Source of the DNA: Cercis canadensis
Lineage: Eukaryota > Streptophyta > Magnoliopsida > Fabales > Fabaceae
Direction: 5' to 3'
Assembly (NCBI GenBank): GCA_003255065.1
Contig: QAOA01008121.1
Span: forward strand, 496,001 to 560,000
DNA: 64,000 nucleotides
The notes under the pieces are model-generated. The model was given only the letters and a program-made list of their open reading frames with translations. It was not told the DNA's origin and made no database searches. Positions 18,901-29,969 of this stretch are shown piece after piece. Positions within the stretch are counted from its first letter, which is position 1. Each line of letters begins with the position of its first letter. The position numbers and the translations under genes were made by a program.

Positions 18901-19484
18901 TATGGACATGCAAACCCTTCCCGTGACCCTGTCCAGCCATACTTCCTGTAAAACCCTCTGGCGTCAATTTGATAGAATATAATACAAAAATTACAAATTC
19001 CAATCATTCAAACCCCCCAATCTCTCTAAACCCACAACCACAAGTAAGTTCATTTCTAAAATACCAGAAGCCCTTAATACTATCCCAGAAACAAAAACAC
19101 AGGCGAACCCTAATCCCAATATCATAATAAACGAAGAGCCAAACCATAATCATCAAAACTGACCTGCAGAGCACCCACCTTATTGCCATCATCGAAGAGT
19201 ACAGGCCGAGATAGTAGCGCGAATATGTCCTTCTTCGACAAATTCTGGTACCTTTCGGGAGGCATTAAAACGAGCAGATCTTGGTAATTAGGGGGCAACT
19301 TTGCTTCCCACACGGAATCAGCAGACGCGGCACCACGAAAAGCTCGATTCAGCCGCGCCAAATTGCATATCTCCGGCGGAGTCAAATACATAAAAACGCA
19401 AGCCACGCAGCTCTCCGGGATGTCCCCGAGGCCTGGACCGATGATGGAGCCATTTGCACCCAGGTTGGATAGCGAGGCCCCCAT
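15982..19484 (-). CDS. F-box protein with PP2-like lectin domain (PP2-A13 type)
   Basis: The predicted substrate-recognition subunit of an SCF ubiquitin ligase; the C-terminal phloem-protein-2 domain is a putative glycan or ligand binder. Three exons: 19484-19164 (107 residues), 18945-18827 (119 nt) and 16444-15982 (463 nt), total 903 nt or 300 residues, with a 2.4-kb second intron. The F-box is at about 20-65 ([21 protein letters not shown]...[17 protein letters not shown]). The linker contains [13 protein letters not shown], then [34 protein letters not shown]. The PP2 domain starts at [10 protein letters not shown] and ends [18 protein letters not shown] near the C-terminus. I chose MGASLSN (19484) as start because the family begins MGA; an in-frame ATG lies 39 nt upstream at 19523. 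The complete domain order matches Arabidopsis PP2-A13. Confidence 0.93.
16445..18826 (-). other. Large second intron of the PP2-A13-type gene
   Basis: A 2382-bp GT-AG intron splitting an Arg codon (AG|G). AT-rich; I saw no nested gene, RNA or clear transposon in it. Confidence 0.7.
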
Positions 19485-20336
19485 GTTCTTCGAGGTCTCC
19501 AATTTACACAGCCATAGCGCCACGAACAGTGTCGAAGTAGCTTGGGGAATTTGATTGGAATGAGAAATTGAACAGGAAATTATGAGAATTGAAGGAAGAA
19601 TTATTCAATTTCAAACGGAGACAGAAAGAGGACTAGTATGCATTCAATTTTCAGACCATTTAATTAGTGAACGAAAACGATGCCGAAACCGTTTACATGA
19701 GTCTGTTAGATTTTCCTCACAAATTTTCCGGGAAAATATTTAGCTCCAAGGCAAGAAGGGAAGGGAAAGCGAGGTGAAAGGAAATGGTGAGCTGAGGCTG
19801 GAAGCTGGGGTGGGGTTTGGTGGGTCCAGTTTGCAGAGGAGGAATATTTCTTGGACTGGACCATGGCTGATTCAGTGAGGGAAGACACATGGAATTTCCA
19901 TGTTACAAGCTTTTTGAAGGCCGGAATCATCATAAGTCAATTTACCTTTTTGGAAACGAAAAGTTTCTGCACGCTTTTCCTGGTCTTTTTGCTGGCTTTT
20001 GAAGATTTGTACCATGCACCCTACCCCACTGCATCATAACGACTATTGAAGTTAACCAACGCCGCCCATGGCTTTGCAAGGTTGTAACCCATGCAGGCTG
20101 TTATTGACTGTCACAATAAATTATTGTTACAGTTCGAATTGTGTAAATACAGCCAAATAGATTACAACGGGGGAAAAAAGGATAAGTTAAATATGCGCTT
20201 GTAATTTAGAAAAAAATATTAAAAAAATACTATTATTTTGTTTCAAAAGTTGAAAGAAAAATTATCTGATATAAAATAAAATAATTTTTTAATATAATTC
20301 TTTTTATATATAGTGTAAAATGTTTAAAATATTTTT
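19485..20336. other. Upstream region of the PP2-A13-type gene
   Basis: 5' leader and promoter space of the minus-strand gene. No specific motif is strong enough to name. Confidence 0.4.
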
Positions 20337-20464
20337 TAGTGTGTTATATAGTTATTTTGTAAATATATATTATTATTTTTTAGTATTATGTAATTATTCT
20401 ATTTACATATATAATAATTTTATAGTATTATGTGGTTATTTTATTTAAATATATAATTATTATA
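20337..20464. repeat. Degenerate tandem repeat, about 43-bp unit, three copies
   Basis: Units start at 20337, 20381 and 20423. Each runs TAGTRTTATRT..TTATT.TATTTAMATATAT followed by an AT-rich end. Copies differ at several positions, which suggests an old duplication. Confidence 0.55.
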
Positions 20465-23424
20465 TTATAAAAATAAATGAAAAATTATATATAAATAAAA
20501 TAATTATATAACACCAAGAAATTTTGAAATATTTCACTCAAAAAGAGAGAAACCAAATTTAAAAACTATTTTATTTATAATTAAATATTTTTTTCCTCAA
20601 ACTTTTAAAACTTAATAATTTCTTCTCAAATAATTTTTTTTCCTTTAAATGGACTACAAAAAAAACTCTAGTAAATACTGAATAGGATTTGGTAGAAGAC
20701 TAAAACAAGTTCACTATAAGTTCAAATCTTATCATTGTTCAGCTTTGTGTAAAGATTAATAAATAATTTGTGAGTATGTTACACATTTTATTACAGTGTG
20801 TGCTACGTTAGCATTACATCACTTTCTCATTTAAAGAGTTCGGGTGGAATTTAAGTTTTGAAATTAGTGTCAATGCAAATATCTCAAAAAAATGAATCAT
20901 TTAAGTGTGAGTCAAAACAATTAATTTCTTCTAAAATGTATAAACATATAAATAGAAAAAAAGTTTTAAATTAATAATAGTCATGAATAATAAGTCTCTT
21001 TGATATAATTAAACTTAAATTATGTCAACTGTTATAGAATTTAACTCACATTGTGTGACTTGATTTTTTAGATTTTCACAACGACACAAATTTTAAAATG
21101 TGAGTCTTATCAAAACCTAATGAAATAGTGATACCCCTTAGGTAGCTTAACAATAACTTTTTACTTGACACATTAATTATTTGTACTCTAATAAAAGTAG
21201 CAAAATCAAATTCGAAAATTTTATAGTAGTACATGACACTTATTGTTATCGTACCTCCTCTCTCTTTCAAAAGGTTGTATTATATTTATCGCCAAATTTT
21301 GAAACACAAGCAAATTTTATTTGACAAACCATCAATTGAATGACAAGGCAAAAATAATAGAGCAAGTGTAAGTTCATACTTTTTTTTACTCACAAATTTT
21401 AGGAATTTTTTAAACTAAACAACAACATCTAGTGACTTGTAAAAGCTATGCAATTAATTTAGCTACTGATTACATTCATTATCCTTCAAATTATATAATT
21501 TTAATGATAGGAACAACAAAATTTGTTGATAAAAACAGCACATGACAATATATGTTTAGTATTCAATAATTTATTTCATTTTGGATTCTTATGCATGTAT
21601 ATATAATCTCGACAAATATTTTTTTTTTTTTTTGGGGGTTGGCTAATAGCATCTTCATTACAGCACGACAAAGAGCTAACATAGTTTGGGTCCATATGCA
21701 ACAACTGATGGGTAAGTGTTGAAAACTGAAAATACTTTTGGCTAGTGCCAACCACTCGTTGACATTATATTTCTATCGTTCTGGAAACATCTCAAAGGCT
21801 TTATTCTCATGCTCTAAGTTCAAACAAATCTTTTTTTGGTCCCCTGCCATGAAAAATATCTACTCCACTTATATGCTACGCATGCATTTCAGCCTTGGTG
21901 GAAACTGGAGAGGACCTGGTTTGTTCCTGCTTCTTAGTGTTTCCCCTTTTCTCACTGATGTATACTCTGCACAAATTGTTTCCACCACTTCTAGGTGAAT
22001 GAATTTTCTTTTTTTTTTTTTTCAGAGAGGAAAAAATAAGATATATACTTCGCATTATCCGTTCCTTTCGTGTAATTTGATAATGTGTTGACAAGCAAAA
22101 TATCTGCACAATATGGAGCCTCTTTAATTATACAAATAACAAGATATTATTTCTTCTATGACTCCCTTGAGAAAAGAATGAATTTAATTAAAAAAACTCA
22201 TATTCATATTTACTTATTTTCTACTCGATAGTCTATTCATCAGCCAACACCAGGCTGGGAGTAGGAGGCAGTGCACACAAAGCAGGAGACAGAGGAACAA
22301 TGCCATTAAATTGACGATTAACAAATTAAATGGCATTCTTAACCTACCTCTTGAAAAAAAAAAAGATAATATAAAAGACAAAATGATATATGCTATTTTC
22401 GTCGGTATGAAATAATGTCAGATAAATTATATTTTTACATTGTATTATATTACATAATTAACATAATCCAATAAAACTAAAAGTGCTAATTATATCATAT
22501 TGATATACAGTATGAATTTAAATAAAGTATAAAGGGTGACTAATGACTATTAATCACCATCACTATTCACTTCACTTGAAGATATCTTAAATTACGTAAT
22601 ATAAAATGAAGAATAGTTTGGTCCACCAAATATAAAATATTTAATAAGAGACAAATGAATTTATGAAGAGAATACGTGCCCTTTGGATTTTGGGTTAGAC
22701 GGAGACTCAAGTCTCAAAACTCTTAAGACATGCAAATTATTTAATTCTCTTTTTTTTTTTTTCATTAATTTGTTGTGTTTCTTCCGCAACCATGGTGGTT
22801 AAAATAACCTTTTAAGTCTTAAACTGCCGAAATAAAGCAATCACAGTTCCACAGCTGGTTTTTGAGCCACTTAATTTTAGTTGCACATATTCATCGTGAG
22901 AATTTGCAAGTAAAGTGAAAATCTGAGATATTTGAATGGTTCAAAATCCTTATAGTAGCTTAAGAATAAGATAATGGCGAAGTTTCTTCATTTGAAATGT
23001 TTCAACTTTCAAGATAAGGCCTTCTTCCTTCCAAGGAGGTGTTGGTGTAGGGAGGAAGGAGGGACACGTAAATAGCGTAGGAGCAACATAAGCGATAATG
23101 TTTGTTTAGTTCATTAGTTGTCATTTGACTCATTTGTCACCCCCACAATCCCCACGTCCAATCAAGATTTGGTTCATAATCCCTACTTTACATGTGCATG
23201 GTGTCACTGTTTTGGCTACTTACTAACATTAATATCGTCATTTACCTTCACTAACTACGCATCTCTCGCTTTCTTTATTCCCTCACTCCTCATAAACTAA
23301 AAAACCAAACTCTAAAAATGATGTGACAGATATCTTATATTGATTAACCATTTTTCTATCATTGGCCCTTCACGGAACAAAAAAAATAAATCTATACTTT
23401 TATTAATTATATACAGATTACCAA
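20465..23424. other. Gene-free AT-rich intergenic DNA
   Basis: No ORF with coding character, RNA gene or clear element end was seen. Frames at 21738-21998 and 21876-22109 overlap on opposite strands and show no domain. Confidence 0.4.
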
Positions 23425-23470
<46 letters not shown>

Positions 23471-23471
23471 G
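23425..23471. repeat. Compound microsatellite (AT)n(AG)n
   Basis: About 12 AT units pass directly into about 11 AG units at 23449. A likely length-polymorphic marker. Confidence 0.9.
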
Positions 23472-25101
23472 GAAGGGGGATAAGTTTTGATGGAAAAAAA
23501 GTAAAAAAAAAAAAAAAAAAATTGTCAAAACCACTTAAATTTAGGTGAAATCACTTGTATATAGTCCTATATTAAAGACCTGTGTAAATATTAAATAATA
23601 TTAATATATCCAGCAAATACTTTCAGTAGGTGCAATGAAAATGGTATTATATTAATAATTAAAAGAAAATGTGTCCTCCTCATGATGGTTAGCAGAAATG
23701 TGTGGGGTATTGTCACTGGAAAGAGGGACCATTAAGATCTGTGATTGATGAAGACCTCTGTAATACTTCAATTGAAGATTTGAAGGATGTGGGTCAATAG
23801 GATCATAATGGTCCAACAACGAAAACTTTAGAGTAGATTATATTTTAGCCGACAAATGTATATTATGAGAATAGAACAGGGTGTCAATTCATGGTCATTC
23901 CTACTACCTGCAAACTATATATATTTTCACATGTGATACGCGTTTATGGTAGCTAGCAAGTCACCAACTATTTTGAAAACTTCTCAAAGTTCAAACATAA
24001 GAAGAGAAAGATAAATGAATTTTTTAACAAAAATATACAATCAATGAGATGTTCTACAAAAATATATTTACATGTTGTCTTAATTTCAGCAATCACCTCA
24101 AATACTTCAATTGTGATGTCATGTATCATAAAATTATATAAAATAATTTATATAATTTTTTTATCTAAATTATTTATTAAATTAAATAGCAGTACTGTCA
24201 GAAATATTGTAAGTATAATATGTGAAACATTTATATCTAAGATTTTTCTATTTTTTATTAAGGATGATGAGGAACAAAACGAAAGGAGACAAAGCAAAGC
24301 AAGTCAGTCTTTTTTTTTGGCACCGGTTTGGATAAAAAAATTATTTAAGCGTTTATATAATAAAAACTCATGTAAAAATAAATAAGTGTATAAGTGTTTA
24401 TAATTATTAAAATTAAAAAAAAAACATACAAAAACACTTTATTATGAACAAATGTGTTTCTATGTATTTTGTAAGAAATAACTAACAAGCAATTTTTCAT
24501 CCTAAATTGCTCATAACAATGAATACGGTGTTAATTTAGAATCTCTTACATCTATTTATGTTTTTGAATATTCATATGGGCTGTATTTTCCTGATATATA
24601 TTTTTACAATTGCAATAGTATTTTTCTCATCCAATCAGCTTTTAATTTGTCCATTACCATTAGTTTTCCCACTTTCATATTTTTTTCTTATCTTTTTCTG
24701 TAACCCAAGTTTATGGTGTCGAAATACTTCAAGTTGAGAACTTGAAACCTTAATTTGAAGTAACAGGAAGCAAATAAAAAATAGGAAGAGTAACACACCT
24801 AGTAGATTTGTTGGTTCAAGGCAGAGGTGGGAGGAAAAAAGTTAGAATGTTGAAAGACCATTCTAATTTCCAAGTTCTAATATTAAGATTGTGAAGTGCT
24901 TCTAAAGCACAGGGTACTGACCAATTGCGTCCCTATTCTCAATAAATGCCATAGTTCTTCTTCTTTCTCTTATAAGCCATTGTTGATTTGGCATTTTCTT
25001 AATTCTTCTTTTACTTTGGTAGTCCTATGTTAGAGAATTTCTATTCGATCCTCACCATCTCTGCAAACGTCAATGATGCAGAGATGAGAATCCAATGTCA
25101 G
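23472..25101. other. Gene-free AT-rich intergenic DNA
   Basis: No supported gene. The frame at 24044-24385 is low-complexity and hydrophobic with no recognisable domain. Confidence 0.4.
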
Positions 25102-25155
25102 AGATGTAGGAACGAATGACAGTATGCGAGATGTAGGAACGAATGACAGTATGCA
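25102..25155. repeat. Tandem duplication of a 27-bp unit
   Basis: The unit beginning AGATGTAGGAACGAATGACA occurs at 25102-25128 and again at 25129-25155, differing only at the last base. Confidence 0.85.
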
Positions 25156-25323
25156 AGAACTGAAGAGACTGTTGCAGCTTTGCTTTGTGTTCGATAAAAA
25201 AGCCAAAAAACCATTCCTCTACATTTAAAAGTGACAAATGGGTTAGGATGAGAGTTTCAATTCTCTTTCTCTTCTTTCTCTTGTTCTAGTACCAGAGGCT
25301 ATGCCGAATGAAGAGCAGTTGGG

Positions 25324-25373
25324 TTTTTTTTTTTTTTTTTTTTTTTTTTTTNTTTTTTTTTTTTTTTTTTTTT
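25324..25373. repeat. Poly-T tract (about 50 nt) containing an N
   Basis: A homopolymer run with an N at 25352. Its length is unreliable because it sits on an assembly join. Confidence 0.8.
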
Positions 25374-26073
25374 AATTTCTGCAGGGATATAAAATGAGAT
25401 TTTAAACTTTCATTAAGGGTGTTTTTGTCCAAAATTATTGTAAAAATACTTACGGCTTAAGCTATTTCCAACTTTCGCACTCCACTTATTTTAGAAACTT
25501 CAATTTTCAGCTTGTCAAAATAAGTTCAAAATAGCTTATGTGGGTATGGTAAGCTGTTGTTACAAACTGATTGAAATACCAACACAAGTGTTTTTAATAG
25601 TAGAAAAACTCAAATAAATTATGTATATGCTTAACCAAATGGGGCCTAAGTTGCTATTCAAATATTCTAAACTTTCTCTATGATGGATAGATGGTGTCAA
25701 ACCCAATCAAAGCCCAACGAGAATTGTGATTCTCCTTTTTGAAAAAACGGCCCATTACTGAACCTGGTCAACTAATGATGGGCTCTTAAAAGCCCATTGG
25801 GTTGATTCAATGGTTAGAAAGCCTGCTGAATTCTATAATGTCTCGCTGGTACGAAGTACGAACATTAAGTATAAGTGTCAAGCATTTTTTCAAGGGATTC
25901 ATGAGTTAATGTTGGCACATATTTCATTGCTAATTTTCAAGGGTGCCTCACCTCACACCATAGTAATCCAAGTTTAAGAGAGTATATCAATGAAATCTAC
26001 TAAGAGACTTATTTTTTTTTAAATGATGAGCTCTCAAAAGCCCATAATTAGCAGCTATACTCAATAAAATCAT

Positions 26074-26250
26074 GACAATAGTGATATAATTATTAGTGAT
26101 ATAAAGCACTTACTTAAAAGGAGTTGGGAGGTGAAAGTGATCAATGTGTTAAGAGAGACTAACCAATAAACTGATTTTATGGCTAAATTGGGTGTCAAAG
26201 GTCCAGAAGGGTGGATAGTGCATGAGCAACCCTTGCAAAACTTCGTGTAA
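26074..26250 (+). pseudogene. Retroelement RNase H fragment (dead)
   Basis: One frame reads DIIISDIKHLLKRSWEVKV, then INVLRETNQ, a stop (TAA 26167-26169), then TDFMAKLGVKGPEGWIVHEQ and a terminal stop. This follows the C-terminal part of the RNase H domain of plant non-LTR (LINE-type) retroelements, where the usual sequence is HV.RE.NQ.AD.LAKLG: the stop replaces the Cys/Ala position of NQCAD. No reverse transcriptase sequence was found upstream, and an A-rich stretch follows from about 26310. The match is from pattern memory, not a search. Confidence 0.55.
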
Positions 26251-26436
26251 TGCTTTTAGTGGATAGGATGGCAAGAGTATTTCCTATAATGTAGTTTTTT
26301 TCTATTTTTTTTACAAAAAAAATTTATGAGAATAAGTGAATTATTACAACTATTTGGCATCAAATAATAATAATAAATATTTTTTGTGGTCGTTTTTTTT
26401 TTAAAATGAGGTTTATTAAATATTTTTAGTATTTAT

Positions 26437-26437
<1 letters not shown>

Positions 26438-26476
<39 letters not shown>
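26438..26476. repeat. (TAA)n microsatellite, about 13 units
   Basis: Uninterrupted TAA/AAT trinucleotide run. Confidence 0.9.
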
Positions 26477-26479
<3 letters not shown>

Positions 26480-28066
26480 CTTTTTTTGGTCTTAAAAAAA
26501 ATTGAAGTGTTTTAGATACTTTTAATATTTATGTGATATGTTATATTACATAAAAATAATTAATAAGTGAATAACATGTAAATAAATTAATTGTTTTTAA
26601 ATTTATTTTAAAAAATAAAATAAATTATAATTTATATCTAATAAAATATAAAAATTATATATATTTATTACTATGTTAATATAATATAATATATTTATAT
26701 AATATTATAGAATATCCAACAAAAAAAATAGTTCAAATTCATAAGATTTTGTTTTCCGTTCATAAGTGGCCTTTCCAATTGAACCATGGGACCCTTCGCT
26801 GCCTAGCGGGCTCTCTGTCTAATCGGATGTGGTAGGTTGATAGTGGAGATGGTTGACATGTCTCCTCGGTCTATGTATCCCCATTCCCCACTCACTTGAG
26901 GTCAACTTGGTTTTAGTCTGCCTTTACTTTACATCTTAAGTCCTAACGATAAATTTACAGGGTTTTATTGAATTTAGGCTGTCTAAACAAATATTTATTG
27001 AAATTTAATTAAAAATATATAATATGAATTAAATTAATATTAAGAGTAATAAAAATAATAACATATATAAATTTTCTTACAAGATTTTACAAATTTTATT
27101 AATTCNTTAATTCAGTTAATTTCACTAAAATATTTTTCAATTCTTATTCAACTTCTATTACATAACACATTTATTAATTATCGTGGAATGAAAGATTATG
27201 GAATCATTATTTCCATATATGAAAAGATAACGTGCTAGTGACTTTTTCTTATTTGAGATATTCTTTCTATTAGACGTATCATGTTCTTATCTAATTGTAA
27301 GGACTTAATGGTACAATCAATCTTCAAATTTATATAAAAAAGATTATAATATGCCAACCACTTTTTCATTTCGCTAAATAATACGATGATCATTTCGCTC
27401 AGCAGTTAGAACTAAATAATTTATCAAATTTCATTTTTTAAAAAATTATTTTTAAAATAATAATAAAATATTTTCATTATTTATTATTACTAATACAAAA
27501 TAACAAAATTCGTATATGCTTGCAGAATTTTTCAACAAAGAAAGAAAAAGGAAAATGCGCTTACGTTGTTCCATATATGTTACTCATAAATAGGGCAACT
27601 ATTATAGTTCGAAATATTAAATGAAAACCAATAAAAAAATAAATGAAAAATATATTTAAGACGTGTAATTTTTTCCTTTAATTAAAATATTTTAACTAAA
27701 GGGAAATAGCTATCGAAGATGGCGTATATGTTTTATGATAACTTGACTTCAAGGCCACGTTGAAAAATATTTTCAGCTGAAGTATAAAAGAAAATAAATC
27801 TTTAATCTTTACACTAGAGCCACGTGGAAAATTGAGGAGAGAAAGAGAAAAGAAAAAGAAAAAAATATCGCACATTGGAAGCTTCTGGTTTACTAATATG
27901 GATTATCCTATTCCAAACCGGGAATAGGCAAGTGAGCAGAATCCACTGTCCCCGTTGGCGTATTGAGTTATGAGATATGACTTACGAGACTCCACTATTT
28001 AATCGCTCCCCAGTTTTGCATAATCCTGTGGGTTATCCGTCCAAAGCATATTGAAACCAAAGACCA
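26477..28066. other. AT-rich region upstream of the trihelix gene
   Basis: Non-coding. A G-box (CACGTG) within CCACGTGG lies near 27822. An N at 27106 sits between two copies of TTAATTC. No gene seen. Confidence 0.45.
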
Positions 28067-28141
28067 AAACCATGGGCAGTTTTCTGTCAGCACCACCAAA
28101 ACCTCCCAACTCAAAACCAGCTGCTTCACTCTCTGTATATA
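28067..28141 (+). promoter_or_regulatory. Core promoter of the trihelix gene with two HRPE-like motifs and a TATA box
   Basis: AAACCATGGGC (28067-28077) and AAACCAGCTGC (28114-28124) each match the hypoxia-responsive promoter element consensus AAACCA(G/C)(G/C)(G/C)GC at 10 of 11 positions. TATATA follows at 28135-28141. A probable leader intron runs from 28253 (CAAG|GTGTGG) to 28535 (TTTTAG), so transcription likely starts around 28165. The consensus is recalled from the literature on group VII ERF targets; whether these imperfect sites work is inference. Confidence 0.45.
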
Positions 28142-28541
28142 CCCTTCTCTCCCTTCAACCCATTCTAACATCATTATTCATTTCCATTCCATTCCATCCT
28201 CGCGATTTTTCTTTCTATTTTTGACTTCTTTCTGCTGTTTCAATCGTTCAAGGTGTGGACCTTGCTCAAAATGATGCCGTACAAGCTGCTCATGTTACAT
28301 TGCCATCTCAAAATTTCATAAGCTGGGTTCTTTACTCAATTGTTCTTCACATTTTTTTTCTAGTTTTCATCAATTTGATTAACGGGTACGTTGTCATTGG
28401 TGATTTTCCTAAAAAATTTCCGTGCTTTGGCATTTGGGGCCATGTAATAGACAAATAGTTTTAGCGGTATTGACAGTCTCTGTAATTGAAGTCTGTCGGA
28501 GACGTGTTTGTAAATATTTCTGAACCAGATTTTAGGTGTTG

Positions 28542-29969
28542 ATGGAACCCAATGGACTTGGTGGGGGTATGTTTTCTAGCATGAATCCTGGGTTGTTAGG
28601 AGTAGAAAACTCTTTACACCAACAGCAAAACGCCCCCAATCCTCAAAATCCTCACCATTTGCATCAATCCCAAATGGTTTCTTATGCCCACCATGACAAT
28701 GATCACCACCCACAATCCCAGCCTTCAATCAAACATGGGTACCCATATTCAGCCAAGACCAAGCAACCAGCACCGCTCAGTGATGAAGACGAGCCTGGGT
28801 TCGCAGCCGATGACAGCTCCGGGGACCCCAAAAGGAAAATATCACCATGGCAAAGAATGAAGTGGACGGATACCATGGTTAGGCTCTTAATAATGGCGGT
28901 TTACTACATTGGAGATGAGGCTGGTCCAGAAGGAACCGATCCCGCAGGGAAGAAGAAGACTACGGGTTTGTTGCAGAAGAAAGGGAAATGGAAATCGGTG
29001 TCGAGGGCTATGATGGAGAAGGGGTTTTATGTGTCTCCTCAGCAATGCGAGGACAAATTCAATGATCTGAATAAGAGGTACAAGAGGGTGAATGATATTC
29101 TGGGTAAGGGAACAGCTTGCAAGGTCGTGGAGAATCAAAACTTGTTGGATACAATGGATTTATCACCAAAGAGGAAAGAAGAAGTTCGAAAATTGCTGAA
29201 TTCTAAGCACCTATTCTTCAGAGAAATGTGTGCCTACCATAATAGTTGTAATCATGGAAGCACTAGTGGTGCTCCTGCTGCCCATCAGTCCCCAGAGGTC
29301 GGAACAGATGCATCTCAGGTTCAACCATTACAGCAGCAGCAGCAACAGCTACCACAGCATCAGCGATGTTCTCATTCATCGGAGAATGGGGTGGCGAATT
29401 TGGGCAGGCCAGGCCCAGAAGGATTGAAGATGTTGAAAGGAGGAAGCGGGGAAGATGATGACGATGACGATGAGGAAGATGATTCTGATGACTATTCTGA
29501 AGAGGACGAAGATGATTCTGCAGAAGGTGGTTCAAGGGGTCAAATTGGGCATGGACATGGACATGAGGATGATGATGACAACGATGGACGGGCTTCGCGA
29601 AAAAGACCAAGGAAAGCAGCGTTTTCTGTGTCTTCTCAGGTAATGCAGCAATTGAGCGGTGAGGTGACAAGTGTGTTCCAAGATGGGGGAAGGAGTGCTT
29701 GGGAGAAAAAGCAATGGATGAAGACGAGGCTAATGCAATTGGAGGAGCAGCAGATAAACTATCAATATCAAGCATTTGAGTTGGAAAAGCAAAGGCTCAA
29801 ATGGGTCAGGTTTAGCAGCAAGAAGGAGAGGGAGATGGAGAGATCTAAGCTTGAAAATCAACGGAGACGCCTTGAAAATGAGAGGATGGTTTTACTGATT
29901 CGCCAGAAGGAGCTTGAATTGCTGAATCTTCACCATCAGCAACAGCAGCAGCAACATTCTTCTAACTGA
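28542..29969 (+). CDS. Trihelix transcription factor, HRA1/GT-gamma-like
   Basis: 475 residues, intronless CDS. The start is ATG 28542 (MEPNGLGGGMFSSMNPGLLG); the frame also opens slightly upstream with non-ATG codons. The N-terminal 85 residues are His/Gln/Pro-rich. The Myb/SANT-like trihelix domain spans about 106-200: SPWQRMKWTDTMVRLLIMAV, KGKWKSVSRAMMEKG, SPQQCEDKFNDLNKRYKRVN. A conserved block follows, KHLFFREMCAYHN, then a poly-Gln patch, a strongly acidic stretch (Asp/Glu run near 309-331), a basic RKRPRKA motif and a long Gln/Arg/Glu-rich C-terminal coiled coil. This layout fits the Arabidopsis group At1g21200/At1g76870/At3g10040; the last is HRA1, which dampens RAP2.12-driven hypoxia responses. 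HRPE-like motifs upstream and a nearby UMP-kinase fusion gene favour HRA1. Confidence 0.9.
   Translation: MEPNGLGGGMFSSMNPGLLGVENSLHQQQNAPNPQNPHHLHQSQMVSYAHHDNDHHPQSQPSIKHGYPYSAKTKQPAPLSDEDEPGFAADDSSGDPKRKISPWQRMKWTDTMVRLLIMAVYYIGDEAGPEGTDPAGKKKTTGLLQKKGKWKSVSRAMMEKGFYVSPQQCEDKFNDLNKRYKRVNDILGKGTACKVVENQNLLDTMDLSPKRKEEVRKLLNSKHLFFREMCAYHNSCNHGSTSGAPAAHQSPEVGTDASQVQPLQQQQQQLPQHQRCSHSSENGVANLGRPGPEGLKMLKGGSGEDDDDDDEEDDSDDYSEEDEDDSAEGGSRGQIGHGHGHEDDDDNDGRASRKRPRKAAFSVSSQVMQQLSGEVTSVFQDGGRSAWEKKQWMKTRLMQLEEQQINYQYQAFELEKQRLKWVRFSSKKEREMERSKLENQRRRLENERMVLLIRQKELELLNLHHQQQQQQHSSN

Noticed and set aside
22840..22870. miR396-like start (TTCCACAGCT) near 22848
   Set aside because: Only the first ten bases match the mature miR396 sequence and no complementary arm was found nearby.
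24320..25660. Possible large hAT-like element (GGTTTGGATA at about 24325, CCAAATGGGG near 25640)
   Set aside because: Beyond the first few bases the two ends do not pair, and the poly-T/N join lies between them.
29263..29775. 170-residue antisense frame within the trihelix gene
   Set aside because: Its His- and Ser-rich composition is the reverse reading of the acidic and Gln-rich coding stretch.
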